From Ectopseudomonas composti (GTDB lineage: Bacteria; Pseudomonadota; Gammaproteobacteria; Pseudomonadales; Pseudomonadaceae): DNA of 6,843 bases. Positions within the stretch are counted from its first letter, which is position 1; the number at the start of each line of letters is the position of its first letter. This document shows, piece after piece, positions 5,621 through 6,843 of this stretch. The notes under the pieces were generated by a model, which saw only the letters and a program-made list of their open reading frames with translations, did not search any database and was not told where the DNA came from. The DNA lies in contig CAMPIF010000236.1 in assembly GCA_946886245.1 (NCBI GenBank), positions 1 through 6,843 of the forward strand. The letters are read 5' to 3'. The position numbers and the translations under genes are program-made.

Positions 5621-6241
5621 GTGTCCGTCGTGTTCGTCGCCGCCTCCCAACTGCCCACCCCCTTCGGTGTGTTCATCATGCACGGCTTCCTCGATGAGGC
5701 CACCGGCAAGGAACATGTCGCCCTGACCTTCGGCAACGTCGCCGACGGTGCGCCGGTGCTTGGCCGTCTGCATTCCGAATGCCTGACCGGCGACGCGCTG
5801 TTCAGCCTGCGGTGCGACTGCGGTGCGCAGCTGCAGGCGGCGCTGCAGGCCATCGCCAACGAAGGCCGCGGCGTGCTGCTGTATCTGCGTCAGGAGGGCC
5901 GTGGCATTGGCCTGCTGAACAAGATCCGCGCCTATGAACTGCAGGACGGTGGTGCCGATACGGTGGAAGCCAACGAGCGCCTGGGTTTCGGCGCCGACCA
6001 GCGTGATTACGCCATCTGCCTGCCGATGCTCGAGCACCTGGGCATCGACAGCCTCAAGCTGATGACCAATAACCCGCGCAAGGTCAAGGCGCTGGGCGAC
6101 ATGGGCATCGCCGTGGATCACCGTGTTCCGCTGCAGATTGCGCACAACCCCTACAACAAGCGCTACCTCGCCACCAAGGCCGGCAAGCTCGGCCATATGC
6201 TGGGCAACCAGCATCAGGGCGAGACCGAGGAAAGCCTGTGA
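5621..6241 (+). CDS. ribA: GTP cyclohydrolase II
   Basis: RibA opens the imidazole ring of GTP, releasing formate and pyrophosphate, and so begins riboflavin synthesis. The 206-residue product aligns with E. coli RibA without shifts in the core: zinc ligands C54, C65 and C67 in [18 protein letters not shown] (51-68), RQEGRGIGL (90-98), Y105, [10 protein letters not shown] (113-122), D126 and R128, and TNNPRKV (149-155). All expected catalytic residues are present, in contrast to the degenerate second domain of the ribB product at the start of the window, so this is the only enzyme visible here able to do the reaction. GTG 5621 (MSVVFVAAS) is chosen because of AGGAG upstream. The gene follows repeat copy 2 and its stop overlaps the next gene's GTG by four bases, which suggests coupling. 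Confidence 0.97.
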   Translation: MSVVFVAASQLPTPFGVFIMHGFLDEATGKEHVALTFGNVADGAPVLGRLHSECLTGDALFSLRCDCGAQLQAALQAIANEGRGVLLYLRQEGRGIGLLNKIRAYELQDGGADTVEANERLGFGADQRDYAICLPMLEHLGIDSLKLMTNNPRKVKALGDMGIAVDHRVPLQIAHNPYNKRYLATKAGKLGHMLGNQHQGETEESL

Positions 6242-6651
6242 CCCGAGGCCAGGTCAAGCGCCGCCTGGCGCTGGCCTGGTGGCGCCAGTTGGCGGTGGCG
6301 CTGGCGCCGTTGTTTGTGTTCAACCTGCTGTTCGGCGGTGGCAGTACCACGGTGCTGACCATGCCGCTGTTCATCGCCGGCATGGCTGCGATGTTCGTCA
6401 GCCTGCCGTTGTTCTCCGCCTACAAGCGCGCGCTGATCGCCACTGAAAAAGCACTCGACAGCGACGATGAACCCGCTGCCTGGCTGGAGCTGGATCGTGT
6501 GCGTCTGCGCGCCTTGCTCGGCGCCGCGCTGCCGGCGTGGATCGCGGCGCTGGCGGTGCCGGCCGGCCTCGAGGCGATTCCGCTGGTATTGCTGGCGCTG
6601 TCGTCCATCGTGCTGCACGGCCTCTACCGCATACCCCGCCAGGTGGGGTGA
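6238..6651 (+). CDS. Small inner-membrane protein of unknown function
   Basis: I do not recognise a named family. The 137-residue product has a basic N-terminus ([15 protein letters not shown]), then hydrophobic segments at about 17-33, 38-59, 91-108 and 110-128, so three or four membrane passes are likely. A charged loop (about 62-90, [19 protein letters not shown]) lies between the second and third segments. It is too short to be a transporter on its own, although relatives at this position may be labelled MFS or hypothetical proteins. GTG 6238 overlaps the ribA stop as GTGA and has GAGGAAA (6227-6233) upstream; its stop overlaps the next ATG by one base. The tight packing suggests it is made together with ribA and the BtuF-like protein, but gives no firm function. 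Confidence 0.8.
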   Translation: MTRGQVKRRLALAWWRQLAVALAPLFVFNLLFGGGSTTVLTMPLFIAGMAAMFVSLPLFSAYKRALIATEKALDSDDEPAAWLELDRVRLRALLGAALPAWIAALAVPAGLEAIPLVLLALSSIVLHGLYRIPRQVG

Positions 6652-6843
6652 TGCGCACGCTGCTGCTCGTGCTTGGCCTGCTGGCGCTGCCGCTGTCCGC
6701 CGCCGAGCGGGTGATCAGCCTGGCTCCTTCGCTCAGTGAAATCATGCTCGATCTGGATGCCGCCGACCTGCTGGTTGGCGTGCTCGAAGGTGCTGAGCAT
6801 CCTGCCGCGCTGGCGCATCTGCCAACGGTTGGCCGTTATGGCC
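6651..6843 (+). CDS. BtuF-like cobalamin-binding periplasmic protein (3' partial)
   Basis: Only the first 64 residues are in the window. They begin with a Sec signal peptide ([17 protein letters not shown], cleavage probably before AER). Then comes RVISLAPSLSEIMLDLDAADLLVGVLEG (20-47) and LPTVGRYG (57-64), the opening strand-helix-strand of class III binding proteins of the BtuF/FecB type, where the SLAPSLSE segment lines the ligand site. Such proteins bind vitamin B12, or haem or siderophores in other subfamilies; B12 is the likelier ligand by resemblance, but the diagnostic C-terminal lobe is missing here. ATG 6651 overlaps the preceding stop (TGATG), with purine-rich GGTGGGG just upstream. 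No permease or ATPase gene is visible within the window. Confidence 0.8.
   Translation, partial: MRTLLLVLGLLALPLSAAERVISLAPSLSEIMLDLDAADLLVGVLEGAEHPAALAHLPTVGRYG

Noticed and set aside
5426..6214. Long minus-strand open frame of 262 codons
   Set aside because: It is antisense to ribA and includes part of repeat copy 2; it mirrors the codon bias of ribA and has no recognisable domain.

Overview
The window is a GC-rich stretch of a gammaproteobacterial chromosome, almost certainly Pseudomonas. The gene order (ribB-type gene, ribH, nusB, thiL, pgpA, a periplasmic binding protein, a small aspartic protease, ribA, a small membrane protein, a BtuF-like protein) and the protein sequences match the conserved Pseudomonas riboflavin/thiamine block. 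No species can be assigned from sequence alone. The repeat content would suit the P. mendocina/P. pseudoalcaligenes side of the genus, but that is inference. All nine complete or nearly complete genes and the final partial gene lie on the + strand.

Layout. Bases 1-1020 hold a ribB gene whose 5' end lies before the window. It joins a working DHBP synthase domain to a GTP cyclohydrolase II-like domain that has lost its zinc and catalytic residues (RibBX type). A 281-base gap follows, filled with a hairpin, a cluster of GGGAGAGGG palindromes and a REP pair (BIME-like). Next come ribH (lumazine synthase) and nusB (antitermination factor), overlapping by 4 bases. A second gap (2255-2461) is almost wholly an interspersed repeat, copy 1. 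Then come thiL (thiamine-phosphate kinase), pgpA (phosphatidylglycerophosphatase A), an orphan solute-binding protein and a secreted retropepsin-like protease, closely packed. A third gap (5366-5620) starts with copy 2 of the same repeat, inverted, shorter and bounded by 18-bp terminal inverted repeats, and ends with the ribA leader. After it, ribA (the true GTP cyclohydrolase II), a small membrane protein and a BtuF-like vitamin B12-binding protein (cut by the window end) overlap at their stop/start codons.

How the genes fit together. RibA makes the pyrimidine precursor from GTP, RibBX makes 3,4-dihydroxy-2-butanone 4-phosphate from ribulose 5-phosphate, and RibH condenses the two branches to lumazine. 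ThiL makes thiamine diphosphate, PgpA makes phosphatidylglycerol, and NusB serves rRNA antitermination. The last gene points to corrinoid uptake, so the region is loosely a cofactor cluster.

The most interesting signal is not in the genes. Every intergenic gap longer than 20 bases contains repeat DNA. Two inverted copies of one MITE-like element flank thiL to the protease gene. Copy 1 ends within about 10 bases of the thiL start, provides a false upstream ATG and leaves thiL without a visible ribosome binding site.
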